Assembly (NCBI RefSeq): GCF_002029255.1
Contig: NZ_MZGT01000002.1
Location: forward strand, 62,001-126,000
Origin: Clostridium chromiireducens
GTDB lineage: Bacteria > Bacillota > Clostridia > Clostridiales > Clostridiaceae
Reading direction: 5' to 3'
Length of the DNA: 64,000 bases
This document shows positions 18,211-27,393 of the stretch, piece by piece. Each line of letters starts with the position of its first letter. The stretch's first letter is position 1. A program made the position numbers and the translations under genes. Below the pieces are notes generated by a model. That model was given only the letters and a program-made list of their open reading frames with translations, was not told the DNA's origin and did no database searches.

Positions 18211-21200
18211 ATGAAAAGTGTAAAATTAAAGAAAATTATAGCTGGAGCAATTGCAGCTAGTATGATACCAGTAATGCTTCAAAGTGGAGTAAATGCGGAA
18301 TGGAAACAATCGTCAGATAATGGCAGTTGGAGTTATGTAGATGATAGTGGAGTAGCTACAAATTGGAAGTTAATAGATGGAATTTGGTATAATTTTGATT
18401 CGTCAGGAGCAATGAGAACTGGTTGGATAAATGATAATGGAACATGGTACTTTGCAGATACATCAGGAGCAATGAAAACAGGCTGGGTAAATGACAAAGG
18501 TACTTGGTATTTTACAGATGCATCAGGAGCAATGAAAACGGGTTGGGTAAATGATAAAGGTACTTGGTATTTTACAGATACATCAGGAGCAATGCAAACG
18601 GGAGTAGTTGAAGTTAATGGAAAAGTATATTCACTTGCATCGTCAGGAGCAATGCAAACTGGTAAAGTCATAATAGACAATAAGGAATATAACTTTAGTA
18701 ATAGTGGAGAGGCTTTGGGAGAAATACCACAGGCTGTTAAAGCTTTTGATAACAAAGGTGTTGGTGTTACGAAACAAGCCGATAAGCCGGCAACGACTGA
18801 GACTTTGCCAAGTAGTACACCATCTAAAAATTCATCATCAAGTAACTCATCATCAGGAAATTCGTCGTCTGGAAATTCGGGGTCAAATTCCGGGAATTCT
18901 GGAAATAATGGAAATGAAAATCCAGAACAAAACAAATGGAAGCTTGCATGGCAAGAAGATTTTAATGGAAATGAATTAAATCAAAATAATTGGAGTTCCG
19001 AAAAACATGATCCAGGTTGGGTTAATAATGAATTACAAGAATATACTGACTCTAAGGAAAATATTTTTGTTAAGGATGGAAATTTAGTTCTTAAGGCTAT
19101 AAAAACTCAAAAGGACGGTAAGGATTACTATACTTCTGGAAAGATAAATACCAAAGATAAAAAAACATTTAAATATGGAAAATTTGAAGTAAGAGCAAAA
19201 GCTCCAAAGGGACAAGGGTTATGGCCTGCATTATGGATGATGCCTAATGATGAAAGTTTATATGGGCAATGGCCAAAATGTGGTGAAATTGACATGATGG
19301 AAGTATTGGGAAATGAACCTAATAAAGTATATGGAACAATACATTATGGAGATCCACATGAACAAAAACAAGGTACGTATGTACTAGATAAGGGTACATT
19401 TGCAGATGATTATCACACATATGGAATTGAATGGGTCCCAGGAGAAATTAGATGGTATATTGATGGAAAATTATATTATACAGCTAATGACTGGTTTACA
19501 GCGGTTGAAGGTGGAGATGAAGTAACTTTTCCAGCACCATTTGATCAAGAATTTTATATGCAATTTAACTTAGCTGTAGGCGGAAGCTGGCCAGGAAATC
19601 CTGATGAAACTACAGATTTTGATAATGCAGAGTTTAAAGTTGATTATATAAAGGCATATCAATTAGATAGTTATGATGAAAATGTTAAAAAGCCTGAAGC
19701 AGAAAAAGTTATCCTAAGAGATCCTGATAAAAATGGGAACTATATAATAAATGGAGATTTTTCGAAAGATGATGGAAGCTGGAAATTTCTTACGGCTCTT
19801 AATGGTACAGGAAATAGTAATATTGCCAATAATAAAATGACAATTAGCACTGAAAATGCAGGAACAGCAGAATATTCAATACAATTAGTACAACCAGGAG
19901 TACCATTAAAAGAAGGCGGTAAATATAGAGTTACATTTGATGCTAAAGCAAATGAAGATAGAACTATGATTGCGGATGTTTCAGGACCAGATAGATCATA
20001 TGTAAGATATTTTAACGATACTAAGGTGGATTTAACAACTAATGTTAAGACTTACTCATATGAATTTACTATGGAGAAAAAAGATGATGCCAATGGTAGA
20101 TTAGAGTTTAACTTAGGTAATCAAGGATCTTTAGCAGATGTTGAATTAAGTAATGTTAAGATTGAAAAAATTGGACAAATTGAAAAAGATGAAAATGAAT
20201 CAAAGAAAATTATGCCTGATGGAAACTATGTAAATAATGGTACTTTTGATGTTGGTGAAGATCGTATGAAGTACTGGGAAGTTAAATCAAAATCTACGAA
20301 TACACAAATTAATGTAGCAAACATTAATAATTCAAGAGAATTAAAAGTAGATGTAAAAGATAATAATTCATTATTAGAAGATGTAGTAGTTAAACAAACT
20401 AATCTTGCATTAACAAAAAATGATAATTATGCACTTTATTTTGATGCATATGCAGATAAAGATAAGACTATAAAAGCTTATATTAATGGTGAAGAGTTTA
20501 GTGCTGATCTTACTAATAATAAGAAAACTTTCAAATTTGAATTTGCAACAGGAGAAGAATTAAGTAGCAAGGATTTAGAATTATTATTAGGTGGACAAGG
20601 CATAACATACATTGATAATGTAAGAATTGAAGAAAATTCACTTATAAGAAATGGTGCTTTTGATACTGGTTTAATGGGATGGGATGTATTTGTAGATGGA
20701 AATATGAAGAGTGCAGTTTCATATGGAGTTGATAGTTTAAAGGAAAAAAATGCAGTTCAATTAGAAATCGCTGATACTGGAGATGCTGATTGGAAGATTC
20801 AATTAAAACAAAATAATGTTAAATTAGAAGAAGGTCAAAAGTATAGATTAAGCTTTGATGCTAAGAGTACAATTGATAGAGATATTATGTATGCAATCCA
20901 AAGAGATGGAAGTAAAGATAATAATTGGGATCCTTATTCAGGATCAAAAGTTATAGAAGTAGGTAACGATCTTGAAACATATACTAATGAATTTGAAATG
21001 AAGAAGCCTACTGATGAAAATGCAATATTTACAATATCAATGGGAGCTGTAAATGGAACACAAATTAAAGATAAGCATACTGTTACAGTAGATAATGTTA
21101 AATTAGAAAAAATCAATGAATTCACTATTTCGCCAGAAAATAATGATAATCTTATTATCAATGGAGATTTTAGTTCAGAATTTAGCAATTGGGGATTTAA

Positions 21201-21597
21201 TATTCCAGTTACAACTCCAGCTGCAGCAACATTTAGTATAACGAATGATGCAGATAAAGCAGCAGCTATCGATGTTAGAGACGTAGGATCAAACCCTTGG
21301 GATGTAATGTTGTTTGGTAATGATCTTGTAGATTTGTCGAAAGACGTTAATTATGTTTTAGAATTTGATGCTTGGGCAGAAGAAGCTAGAGATATAGAGG
21401 CTAAAATTGAAGAAAATGTAGCTTATCATGCATATGCATCAGAAACAGTAGCACTTGATGGTACTAAGAAACATGTAACTATAAGATTCACAATGCCTAA
21501 AGATGATGCTGCTCAACTAAAATTCTGTCTTGGTAACACAAGCAATCCTAAACCAACAAAAGTATATATTGATAATGTTTCACTTAAAGCAGAATAA
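18211..21597 (+). CDS. Secreted multimodular GH16 beta-1,3-glucanase with choline-binding-type repeats and CBM4/9 modules
   Basis: A secreted laminarinase-type enzyme of 1128 residues. Order of parts: signal peptide (about 1-29); choline-binding-type repeats of 20 residues (about 45-165, unit like GWVNDKGTWYFTDASGAMKT); Ser/Asn/Gly linker (about 195-235); GH16 domain (about 240-490) with the ExDxxE motif GEIDMMEV at Glu359, Asp361 and Glu364; then four CBM4/9-like beta-sandwiches starting near NYIINGDFS, NYVNNGTFD, SLIRNGAFD and NLIINGDFS. The repeats probably bind choline on wall polymers and hold the enzyme at the surface. It should supply beta-1,3-oligosaccharides to the importer and phosphorylases. 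Ribosome site AAGGAGG; a cre-like site suggests catabolite repression. Confidence 0.93.
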   Translation: MKSVKLKKIIAGAIAASMIPVMLQSGVNAEWKQSSDNGSWSYVDDSGVATNWKLIDGIWYNFDSSGAMRTGWINDNGTWYFADTSGAMKTGWVNDKGTWYFTDASGAMKTGWVNDKGTWYFTDTSGAMQTGVVEVNGKVYSLASSGAMQTGKVIIDNKEYNFSNSGEALGEIPQAVKAFDNKGVGVTKQADKPATTETLPSSTPSKNSSSSNSSSGNSSSGNSGSNSGNSGNNGNENPEQNKWKLAWQEDFNGNELNQNNWSSEKHDPGWVNNELQEYTDSKENIFVKDGNLVLKAIKTQKDGKDYYTSGKINTKDKKTFKYGKFEVRAKAPKGQGLWPALWMMPNDESLYGQWPKCGEIDMMEVLGNEPNKVYGTIHYGDPHEQKQGTYVLDKGTFADDYHTYGIEWVPGEIRWYIDGKLYYTANDWFTAVEGGDEVTFPAPFDQEFYMQFNLAVGGSWPGNPDETTDFDNAEFKVDYIKAYQLDSYDENVKKPEAEKVILRDPDKNGNYIINGDFSKDDGSWKFLTALNGTGNSNIANNKMTISTENAGTAEYSIQLVQPGVPLKEGGKYRVTFDAKANEDRTMIADVSGPDRSYVRYFNDTKVDLTTNVKTYSYEFTMEKKDDANGRLEFNLGNQGSLADVELSNVKIEKIGQIEKDENESKKIMPDGNYVNNGTFDVGEDRMKYWEVKSKSTNTQINVANINNSRELKVDVKDNNSLLEDVVVKQTNLALTKNDNYALYFDAYADKDKTIKAYINGEEFSADLTNNKKTFKFEFATGEELSSKDLELLLGGQGITYIDNVRIEENSLIRNGAFDTGLMGWDVFVDGNMKSAVSYGVDSLKEKNAVQLEIADTGDADWKIQLKQNNVKLEEGQKYRLSFDAKSTIDRDIMYAIQRDGSKDNNWDPYSGSKVIEVGNDLETYTNEFEMKKPTDENAIFTISMGAVNGTQIKDKHTVTVDNVKLEKINEFTISPENNDNLIINGDFSSEFSNWGFNIPVTTPAAATFSITNDADKAAAIDVRDVGSNPWDVMLFGNDLVDLSKDVNYVLEFDAWAEEARDIEAKIEENVAYHAYASETVALDGTKKHVTIRFTMPKDDAAQLKFCLGNTSNPKPTKVYIDNVSLKAE
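18421..18660 (+). repeat. Tandem 60-bp repeats coding for wall-binding units
   Basis: Four consecutive 60-base units start at 18421, 18481, 18541 and 18601. The first three are nearly identical and the fourth is diverged, with related partial units on either side. The middle units differ at only a few bases, so recent duplication or gene conversion is likely. Confidence 0.9.
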
Positions 21598-21626
21598 GTT
21601 TTAATGTAAAGTAATATGAAAAGCAT

Positions 21627-21660
21627 GCAGCTATTAATTTAGCTGCATCTTTTATTTTTG
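21627..21660 (+). terminator. Rho-independent terminator after the beta-1,3-glucanase
   Basis: ATGCAGCT and AGCTGCAT form an 8-bp stem with an 8-base loop, followed by CTTTTATTTTT. The rest of the 408-base gap up to 22006 is AT-rich and holds only the leader motif at 21814. Confidence 0.85.
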
Positions 21661-21813
21661 ATGATAATTTAATAAATAAAACTAGACAAAGATAAAGTTA
21701 CAAATTCTATTAGAAACGAATAAAATTTTATATATAGATTAGAACAATAATTCTAAAGGAAAATATTCATTATACTGTGAGTTTGTTATTATACTTGGTA
21801 TTTATTAGAAAAC

Positions 21814-21841
21814 ATATATAAAAATTCGTATAAAATCTATA
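21814..21841 (+). promoter_or_regulatory. Leader motif shared with the SGNH esterase gene, copy 1
   Basis: ATATATAAAAA, five variable bases, then ATAAAATCTATA. The same arrangement occurs at 28281-28308 with 25 of 28 positions equal, and weaker likeness continues for about 50 bases after it. It may be a common promoter or regulator site. Function is unknown. Confidence 0.45.
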
Positions 21842-22005
21842 ATTCATACGTTTTATATAATTACAGTTTTTAGTAGAATTATCTTGTGGCTTCCTTTACA
21901 TTTTATTATAGGTTATAAAAAATATTAACCGAATATGAGGGGAAATGGATAAAGCTTTAGAAGTTTATAATTAATTTTAATTTATAGAAGTTAGGGGGTA
22001 ACAAT

Positions 22006-23835
22006 TTGAAAAGAGAGATAGATACATTAAGAATGTCTTCAATTAAAAACAATATTTTTGCAATGAAAATGGGATGGAAGTTAAGTAAAAGCACTATAAT
22101 ACATGCGTGTATATCATCTGCGCTTGATTATTTTGAATGGATATTCTTCAGCGCAGTTTTTATGAGGTACATAATTAATGGAATTGAAGAGAAGAAAAGT
22201 TTTCAATACATACTTAATTTCATAATAATTACGTGTATCTTATTTGTTAGTATAGCCTTATATAGGAGTTATATAAATAATGTCACAATGCAGCTAAATT
22301 CTACAACGATATATAAAGGGTTATATGAAAAGCTTTATAAAAAAGCAAGAAATGTTGAGCTTAGCTGCTTTGAAAACCCTGAATTCTATAATAAATATAC
22401 TATGGCTATTGATGGGGCAGGAGATAAAATTACAAGTGTTATTAAGAATGTCTGGGGAGTGGTTACGGGTGCTATTGCGACCCTCATAGTTTTTTATACA
22501 ATGTTTTCTATCGATAATATGGCTGTATTATTTGTTATCTTTCCTATCATAGGTAACTTTGTTTTTGGGGGAATAATGAATAAGCTTGAGTTAAAAAGGT
22601 ACGAAGATAATATACCAAACGAGAGAGTATCACAATATGTAAACAGGGTTATGTACCTTGCTGAGTATGCAAAGGAAATAAGATTATCAAAGATTTATAA
22701 ACTGATAATAAGAAAATATAATAAAGCTGTGGAAGGAACTGTATCTATCGCAGGGAATTATGCACCAAAGATTGTACCAGTAAATATTTTAAAGAATATC
22801 TTTACATTTACTATAATTTTTGAAGGCGTTTTATTATATGGAGCATACAAAGCAATGATAGTTAAAAGTATATCTCTTTCGCAAATGGCCGTTCTTTCAA
22901 GTATTATGGTTTCTTCTACTTGGATTTTAATTGGACTTTTCAATTCAATTTTGGAAACTATGAAAAATGGATTATTTGTTAAAAACCTTAGAGTTTTTAT
23001 GGAGTATAAGGAAGCAATTCCAGAAGATTGGGAAGGAATTATACCTAAACCCTTTATTTCATCAATAGAATTTCGTAATGTGAGTTTTGCTTATAAAGAT
23101 AACGAATACATTGTGAAAAATCTAAATTTCAAAATAAAAGGTAACAGTATAGCTGCTTTAGTTGGGCATAACGGTGCCGGAAAATCTACTATTATTAAAC
23201 TGTTATTTAGACTATATGATCCTACTAATGGAGAAATTTTTGTAAATGGAAAAAATATTAAAGAGTATAATTTGAGAGCTTATCGAAAGTTATTTACAGC
23301 GGCATTTCAGGATTATAAGGTTCTTGCGCTTTCTATTAAAGAAAATGTTTTAATGGAGCATGAATGTGAAAATGAAGACGAAGCAGTTATGGAAGCATTA
23401 AAAAAGGCTGGTATTTATGAAAAAGTAGGTACTCTTCCAAAAGGAATTGATACCATTTTAACAAAGGAATTCGATGAAAGTGGTGCTGTACTCTCTGGCG
23501 GACAATACCAGAAGATTGCTGTCGCAAGGACCTTTGTCCAAGATGCACCAATTAAAGTTTATGATGAACCTTCTTCAGCATTAGATCCTATTGCAGAGTA
23601 TGAACTATATAAGAGTATTATGAAAGAGAGTAAGAATAAAACAATGATATTTATATCCCATCGTCTTTCTTCTGTACGTAATGCAGATAAAGTATTCATG
23701 CTTGAAAATGGAGAAATTATAGAACAGGGTACTCATGAGGAATTAATGGAAATGAAGGGTTCTTATGCAGATATGTATACAAAACAAGCCATGAACTATC
23801 TGGCATTAAACAGCATAGAGGGGGTAGAGTTATGA
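22006..23835 (+). CDS. ABC exporter half-transporter, subunit 1
   Basis: A fused membrane and ATP-binding half-transporter of 609 residues. Membrane segments lie in about 25-320. The ATP-binding domain (about 345-595) has a Walker A GHNGAGKST, a signature LSGGQYQKIAVAR, a Walker B ending VYDEPSSALDP and a switch His in ISHRLSS, so it looks catalytically complete. It starts with TTG behind the ribosome site TTAGGGGG and overlaps the next gene by 4 bases, so the two probably form a heterodimer. Export cargo is unknown. No peptide precursor or immunity gene is seen nearby, so a bacteriocin role is unsupported. Confidence 0.9.
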   Translation: MKREIDTLRMSSIKNNIFAMKMGWKLSKSTIIHACISSALDYFEWIFFSAVFMRYIINGIEEKKSFQYILNFIIITCILFVSIALYRSYINNVTMQLNSTTIYKGLYEKLYKKARNVELSCFENPEFYNKYTMAIDGAGDKITSVIKNVWGVVTGAIATLIVFYTMFSIDNMAVLFVIFPIIGNFVFGGIMNKLELKRYEDNIPNERVSQYVNRVMYLAEYAKEIRLSKIYKLIIRKYNKAVEGTVSIAGNYAPKIVPVNILKNIFTFTIIFEGVLLYGAYKAMIVKSISLSQMAVLSSIMVSSTWILIGLFNSILETMKNGLFVKNLRVFMEYKEAIPEDWEGIIPKPFISSIEFRNVSFAYKDNEYIVKNLNFKIKGNSIAALVGHNGAGKSTIIKLLFRLYDPTNGEIFVNGKNIKEYNLRAYRKLFTAAFQDYKVLALSIKENVLMEHECENEDEAVMEALKKAGIYEKVGTLPKGIDTILTKEFDESGAVLSGGQYQKIAVARTFVQDAPIKVYDEPSSALDPIAEYELYKSIMKESKNKTMIFISHRLSSVRNADKVFMLENGEIIEQGTHEELMEMKGSYADMYTKQAMNYLALNSIEGVEL

Positions 23836-25637
23836 AGCAGAAACAAACTTTTAAGCAGGTAATTGATAACAATTTATTCGTATTAAAAATATGCTTTTCT
23901 GCTGCACCTTTATATATTATCGCCTATATTCTTGAGATGGTCAGAAATGAAGTTTTTATATTTATCGAACACATTTATGGAATAGGATTTGTACTAGAAT
24001 CTATTGAATTTGGAAGGCCATTTCGAGATGTAGCTATATTTCTGATTGTTTTATTTATACTAATATGTTTAGGCATGGTTTTCAATGCCTGGATGTATCA
24101 GTCTATTGCCCAAAAAGGACTACCAAAGATGAAACAAAAATTCAAGAGTATGCTTTATGAAAAGGCACAGGAACTCGACTTGGAATGTTATGATAATCCG
24201 GAATATTATAATGAATTTGTTTTAGCGGTTTCGGAAGCAGATAAGCAGGTTGATAGAATGATGGATTTCTTAAGCAAGCTGTTTGGTGGAATTACTGTAT
24301 TTGTTACTACGGGGGCTTTTTTCTTAATAAAAGATTCCGTTTCGGTAATTTTTGTAGTATTTTCTTTTATATGTTCTTTTGTATTCATTCAAATAAGTAA
24401 TAAAATCAACTATGGTATTCGATTAGAAAAAAATCCTTATGAAAGAAAAAGATCATATATTAATAGAGTCTTTTATCTAAATGATTATGCAAAGGAATTA
24501 CGATTAAATCCTGATGTTTCTAATAAGCTTTTTGAACAGTTCAACGAGGCAAATGATGAAATTTATAAAATTGATAAGGCAAATGCAAAAAGAAAATTTA
24601 TCATTACTTTTGTTAAAGATTACTTATGCAATGATTTTATAAGTGATGTACTTTATATTATATATTTAGTATATAAAGCAGTAGTAATACGTGCTGTTTC
24701 ATACAGTAGCGTTGTAATTTTATTTAATTCCTTTGGAAATCTAAAAAGAAGCCTTCGCATCGTTACAGAAGTTTATCCATATGCGAGTGAGACGAGTCTA
24801 TATGTTGATAAAATCCGCAATTTCTTAAATTACAAGCCAGAAATATTCAGTAAAAAGAAGCTTCAAGTACCGAAGGAACCAAAGAAAATAGAATTTAGTA
24901 ATGTATGTTTTGCCTATAAAGAAGAAGAAGGAAATATTATTAATAACTTAAGTATTACAATTAATCCTTGTGAAAAAATTGCATTAGTAGGTTACAATGG
25001 TGCAGGGAAAACAACATTAATAAAGCTTCTTATGCGTTTATATGATACAAAAAGTGGGACAATCTTATTAGATGGCATAGATGTTAAGGAGTATGATGTA
25101 GAGCAGTATCGTAATTATATAGGAACTGTTTTTCAAGATTATAATATGTATGCTGCTACAGTAAAAGAGAATGTATTAATGGATAATGCAGATGAAGCAG
25201 CAGAAGATGAAATAATGGAATCCTTAGTGAAAAGCGGATTCGGAGAGAGGTTATTAAGCTTGAAGAATGGAATTAATACCCCTGTTACAGCAGAGTTCGA
25301 AGATAATGGTGTAAATTTATCTGGAGGAGAAGCTCAGAAAGTTGCCATTTCAAGAGCATTTTATAAAGATTCAGGTCTAATTATATTAGACGAACCATCT
25401 TCAGCTCTTGATCCAATCGCTGAGTATCAATTAAATCATTCAATGCTAGAGGCCACTGAAAATAAAACAGTAATTTTTATTTCTCACAGACTTTCTACTA
25501 CACGTTTAGCTGACAAAATATTTATGTTGGAAAATGGAAATATTATCGAAGTAGGAAGTCATGATGAGCTTTTAAAGCTAAATGGAAAATATGCTGAAAT
25601 GTGGCGTGTGCAGGCAGGACAATATTTGGCAGTATAA
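23832..25637 (+). CDS. ABC exporter half-transporter, subunit 2
   Basis: The 601-residue partner of the preceding gene (ATGA overlap). The membrane domain covers about 15-320 and the ATP-binding domain about 345-595, with Walker A GYNGAGKTT, signature LSGGEAQKVAISR, Walker B LIILDEPSSALDP and switch His in ISHRLSTTR. Both ATP sites of this pair appear intact, unlike the second exporter pair at 31-35 kb. The pair ends at a bidirectional terminator. The substrate cannot be read from the sequence. Confidence 0.9.
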   Translation: MKQKQTFKQVIDNNLFVLKICFSAAPLYIIAYILEMVRNEVFIFIEHIYGIGFVLESIEFGRPFRDVAIFLIVLFILICLGMVFNAWMYQSIAQKGLPKMKQKFKSMLYEKAQELDLECYDNPEYYNEFVLAVSEADKQVDRMMDFLSKLFGGITVFVTTGAFFLIKDSVSVIFVVFSFICSFVFIQISNKINYGIRLEKNPYERKRSYINRVFYLNDYAKELRLNPDVSNKLFEQFNEANDEIYKIDKANAKRKFIITFVKDYLCNDFISDVLYIIYLVYKAVVIRAVSYSSVVILFNSFGNLKRSLRIVTEVYPYASETSLYVDKIRNFLNYKPEIFSKKKLQVPKEPKKIEFSNVCFAYKEEEGNIINNLSITINPCEKIALVGYNGAGKTTLIKLLMRLYDTKSGTILLDGIDVKEYDVEQYRNYIGTVFQDYNMYAATVKENVLMDNADEAAEDEIMESLVKSGFGERLLSLKNGINTPVTAEFEDNGVNLSGGEAQKVAISRAFYKDSGLIILDEPSSALDPIAEYQLNHSMLEATENKTVIFISHRLSTTRLADKIFMLENGNIIEVGSHDELLKLNGKYAEMWRVQAGQYLAV

Positions 25638-25787
25638 TAGAAGATAATAATTAATGAAATTTTAAGTATAATTCACTTATGAATTTTAACAATATAATGT
25701 AACGGTGCTAAGGTTTCAAATATAGACATTAGGCACAATAAAAAATTAATAGATCATTAAGTTGCATATTTTCCATCACCCTGTGTC

Positions 25788-25831
25788 AGTAAAGTACCAT
25801 GATGGGCCTGCTATGATGGTACTTTACTTTC
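25788..25831. terminator. Bidirectional terminator between convergent genes
   Basis: AGTAAAGTACCAT and ATGGTACTTTACT form a 13-bp perfect stem around a 15-base loop in the gap between the exporter (+) and the GH27 gene (-). The downstream TTT run on + and the matching run on - are short. Confidence 0.75.
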
Positions 25832-25902
25832 CAGTCTGATGAAGAATTTATTTTATATGACTAAAGTTAGAATAATTGTAGTTTGGGGCGACAGTTGTTT
25901 TA

Positions 25903-27198
25903 TTATAATTTATATAGTGATGCACCATGTGAGGGAATGTTAGCAATAAGTACATCTTCAACTGGAGGTAAATTTTCATGTTTCCATAAATCACGAGGAG
26001 AAACTTTAGAATTAATTCCAATATCTTTTAAAGAGATCTCTAGAATTTGACTTTCTTCTGATAAATTGAATAGAGCTAAATAACAACTATTATCATTAAT
26101 ATCTCTACTAAACCATATTGCATGTTTATTATCACTTTCTACTTGAATTGCTCCATGTGAATTTGATATTAAGTGAAGGACTTCATCATTTGTCAAAAGT
26201 TCTAAAGTTTGTGAGTCTAATTTGGTCAATTCAGCTCCAATCATTAGAGGAGAACGGAATATGCACCAAAGGGTCATTAATGTAATCTGTTCATCGATTG
26301 TAAAATTAGTATAGCGTTCCTGACCAAAACCTTTACCTAACCACCCAACTGGAATCATATCACAGTCGGGATAACAGCCAGTTGATACATGGTTTTGCCA
26401 AATCTCACAACGTTTAAACATATCTTTTAGTGAGTCCCAATTATCCCAAAAGTCATCAGTAATACGCCACATATTTGCATACTTTTCTAAATGCCAAGCT
26501 TTTTCTATGACAGCTGGTCCAGGTGAAAGACTTAAAACCATATCTCTTTCAGAATTTAAAATAGCCTTATGAATCATTTCGATTTCCTTTTCGGCTGAAT
26601 ATGGGTTATCTATATAGAAATTAGTGTTGCATATATCATCGACCTTTACGAAATCAACACCCCACTGTGCATATAGTTCAAAAATGGAATTATAGTATTC
26701 CTGAGCACCAGGCTTCTGATAATCAACCCCATACATATCAGGATTCCATTTAGACACAGAATAAGGATTTGCAATTTTATCAGCAGTTATATCAGTACCT
26801 TTAATTTTCATATGTGTATGAGCAGCATATCTAGGAATACCTCTCATAATATGAATACCGAATTTTAAACCTAAGCTATGAATATAATCTGCAAGAGGAC
26901 GGAAACCAGCACCATTTTTAGAAGATGGAAACCTGTTTTCAGCAGGAAGCTGCCTAGAATACTCATCCATATTAAAATGGCTAAAATTAATATATTGGTA
27001 GTTTGTTCTATCAGTGCCTGCATCAGGATCAGACCATTGAATATCAACAACAACATAATTATAACCATGAGATTTTAAATGTTTTGCCATATATTCAGCA
27101 TTAGCTTTTACTTCAGCTTCATTTACTGTAGTATCATAATAATCATAACTATTCCAACCCAGAGGTGGAGTTTTAGCAAACGTGTTTTTTAATATCAT
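25903..27198 (-). CDS. GH27-family glycoside hydrolase (alpha-galactosidase-like), cytoplasmic
   Basis: A 431-residue retaining glycosidase without signal peptide, so it acts on imported sugars. The N-terminus TPPLGWNSYDYY is the GH27 hallmark. The likely nucleophile is Asp187 in VDFVKVDDI and the acid/base is Asp248 or Asp249 in MWRITDDFWDNW. The barrel is followed by a small beta domain. Family members are mostly alpha-galactosidases, but beta-L-arabinopyranosidases and others exist. The extra loop between residues 60 and 95 is longer than in classical alpha-galactosidases, so the substrate stays open. It is divergent from an AraC regulator, its probable controller, and sits near other hemicellulose genes. 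Confidence 0.85.
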   Translation of the reverse strand: MILKNTFAKTPPLGWNSYDYYDTTVNEAEVKANAEYMAKHLKSHGYNYVVVDIQWSDPDAGTDRTNYQYINFSHFNMDEYSRQLPAENRFPSSKNGAGFRPLADYIHSLGLKFGIHIMRGIPRYAAHTHMKIKGTDITADKIANPYSVSKWNPDMYGVDYQKPGAQEYYNSIFELYAQWGVDFVKVDDICNTNFYIDNPYSAEKEIEMIHKAILNSERDMVLSLSPGPAVIEKAWHLEKYANMWRITDDFWDNWDSLKDMFKRCEIWQNHVSTGCYPDCDMIPVGWLGKGFGQERYTNFTIDEQITLMTLWCIFRSPLMIGAELTKLDSQTLELLTNDEVLHLISNSHGAIQVESDNKHAIWFSRDINDNSCYLALFNLSEESQILEISLKDIGINSKVSPRDLWKHENLPPVEDVLIANIPSHGASLYKL

Positions 27199-27244
27199 AA
27201 TAAAAATCCTTTCTATAATAAATTTTTAATGAATTAACCTAAGT

Positions 27245-27262
27245 ATCACATTAAACTGTGAT
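27245..27262. promoter_or_regulatory. Dyad in the divergent GH27/AraC control region
   Basis: ATCACA and TGTGAT with a 6-base spacer lie between the divergent starts, and TGTGAT recurs near 27283. It is a candidate operator for the AraC-type protein, based only on position and symmetry. Confidence 0.4.
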
Positions 27263-27393
27263 TTGAAATAAAGTATTTTTTTGATGTGATAATACTATAC
27301 AATTTTATATTGATATGATACTTTATATTAAGTATATTACAGCACTTTTTAGAGAATCAAGAGCGATAAAATGATAAAAGAGGTGAATTTTTG

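Noticed and set aside
18421-18660. Regular 60-base repeats resembling a CRISPR array
   Set aside because: Repeats are contiguous, in frame, without spacers, and code for a known wall-binding unit.
18333-18935. 200-codon open frame on the - strand
   Set aside because: It is the antisense of the wall-binding repeats and Ser/Asn linker, with a repetitive, low-complexity product and no ribosome site.
22006-25637. Lantibiotic or bacteriocin export system
   Set aside because: No precursor peptide, modification enzyme, peptidase domain or immunity gene is seen nearby.
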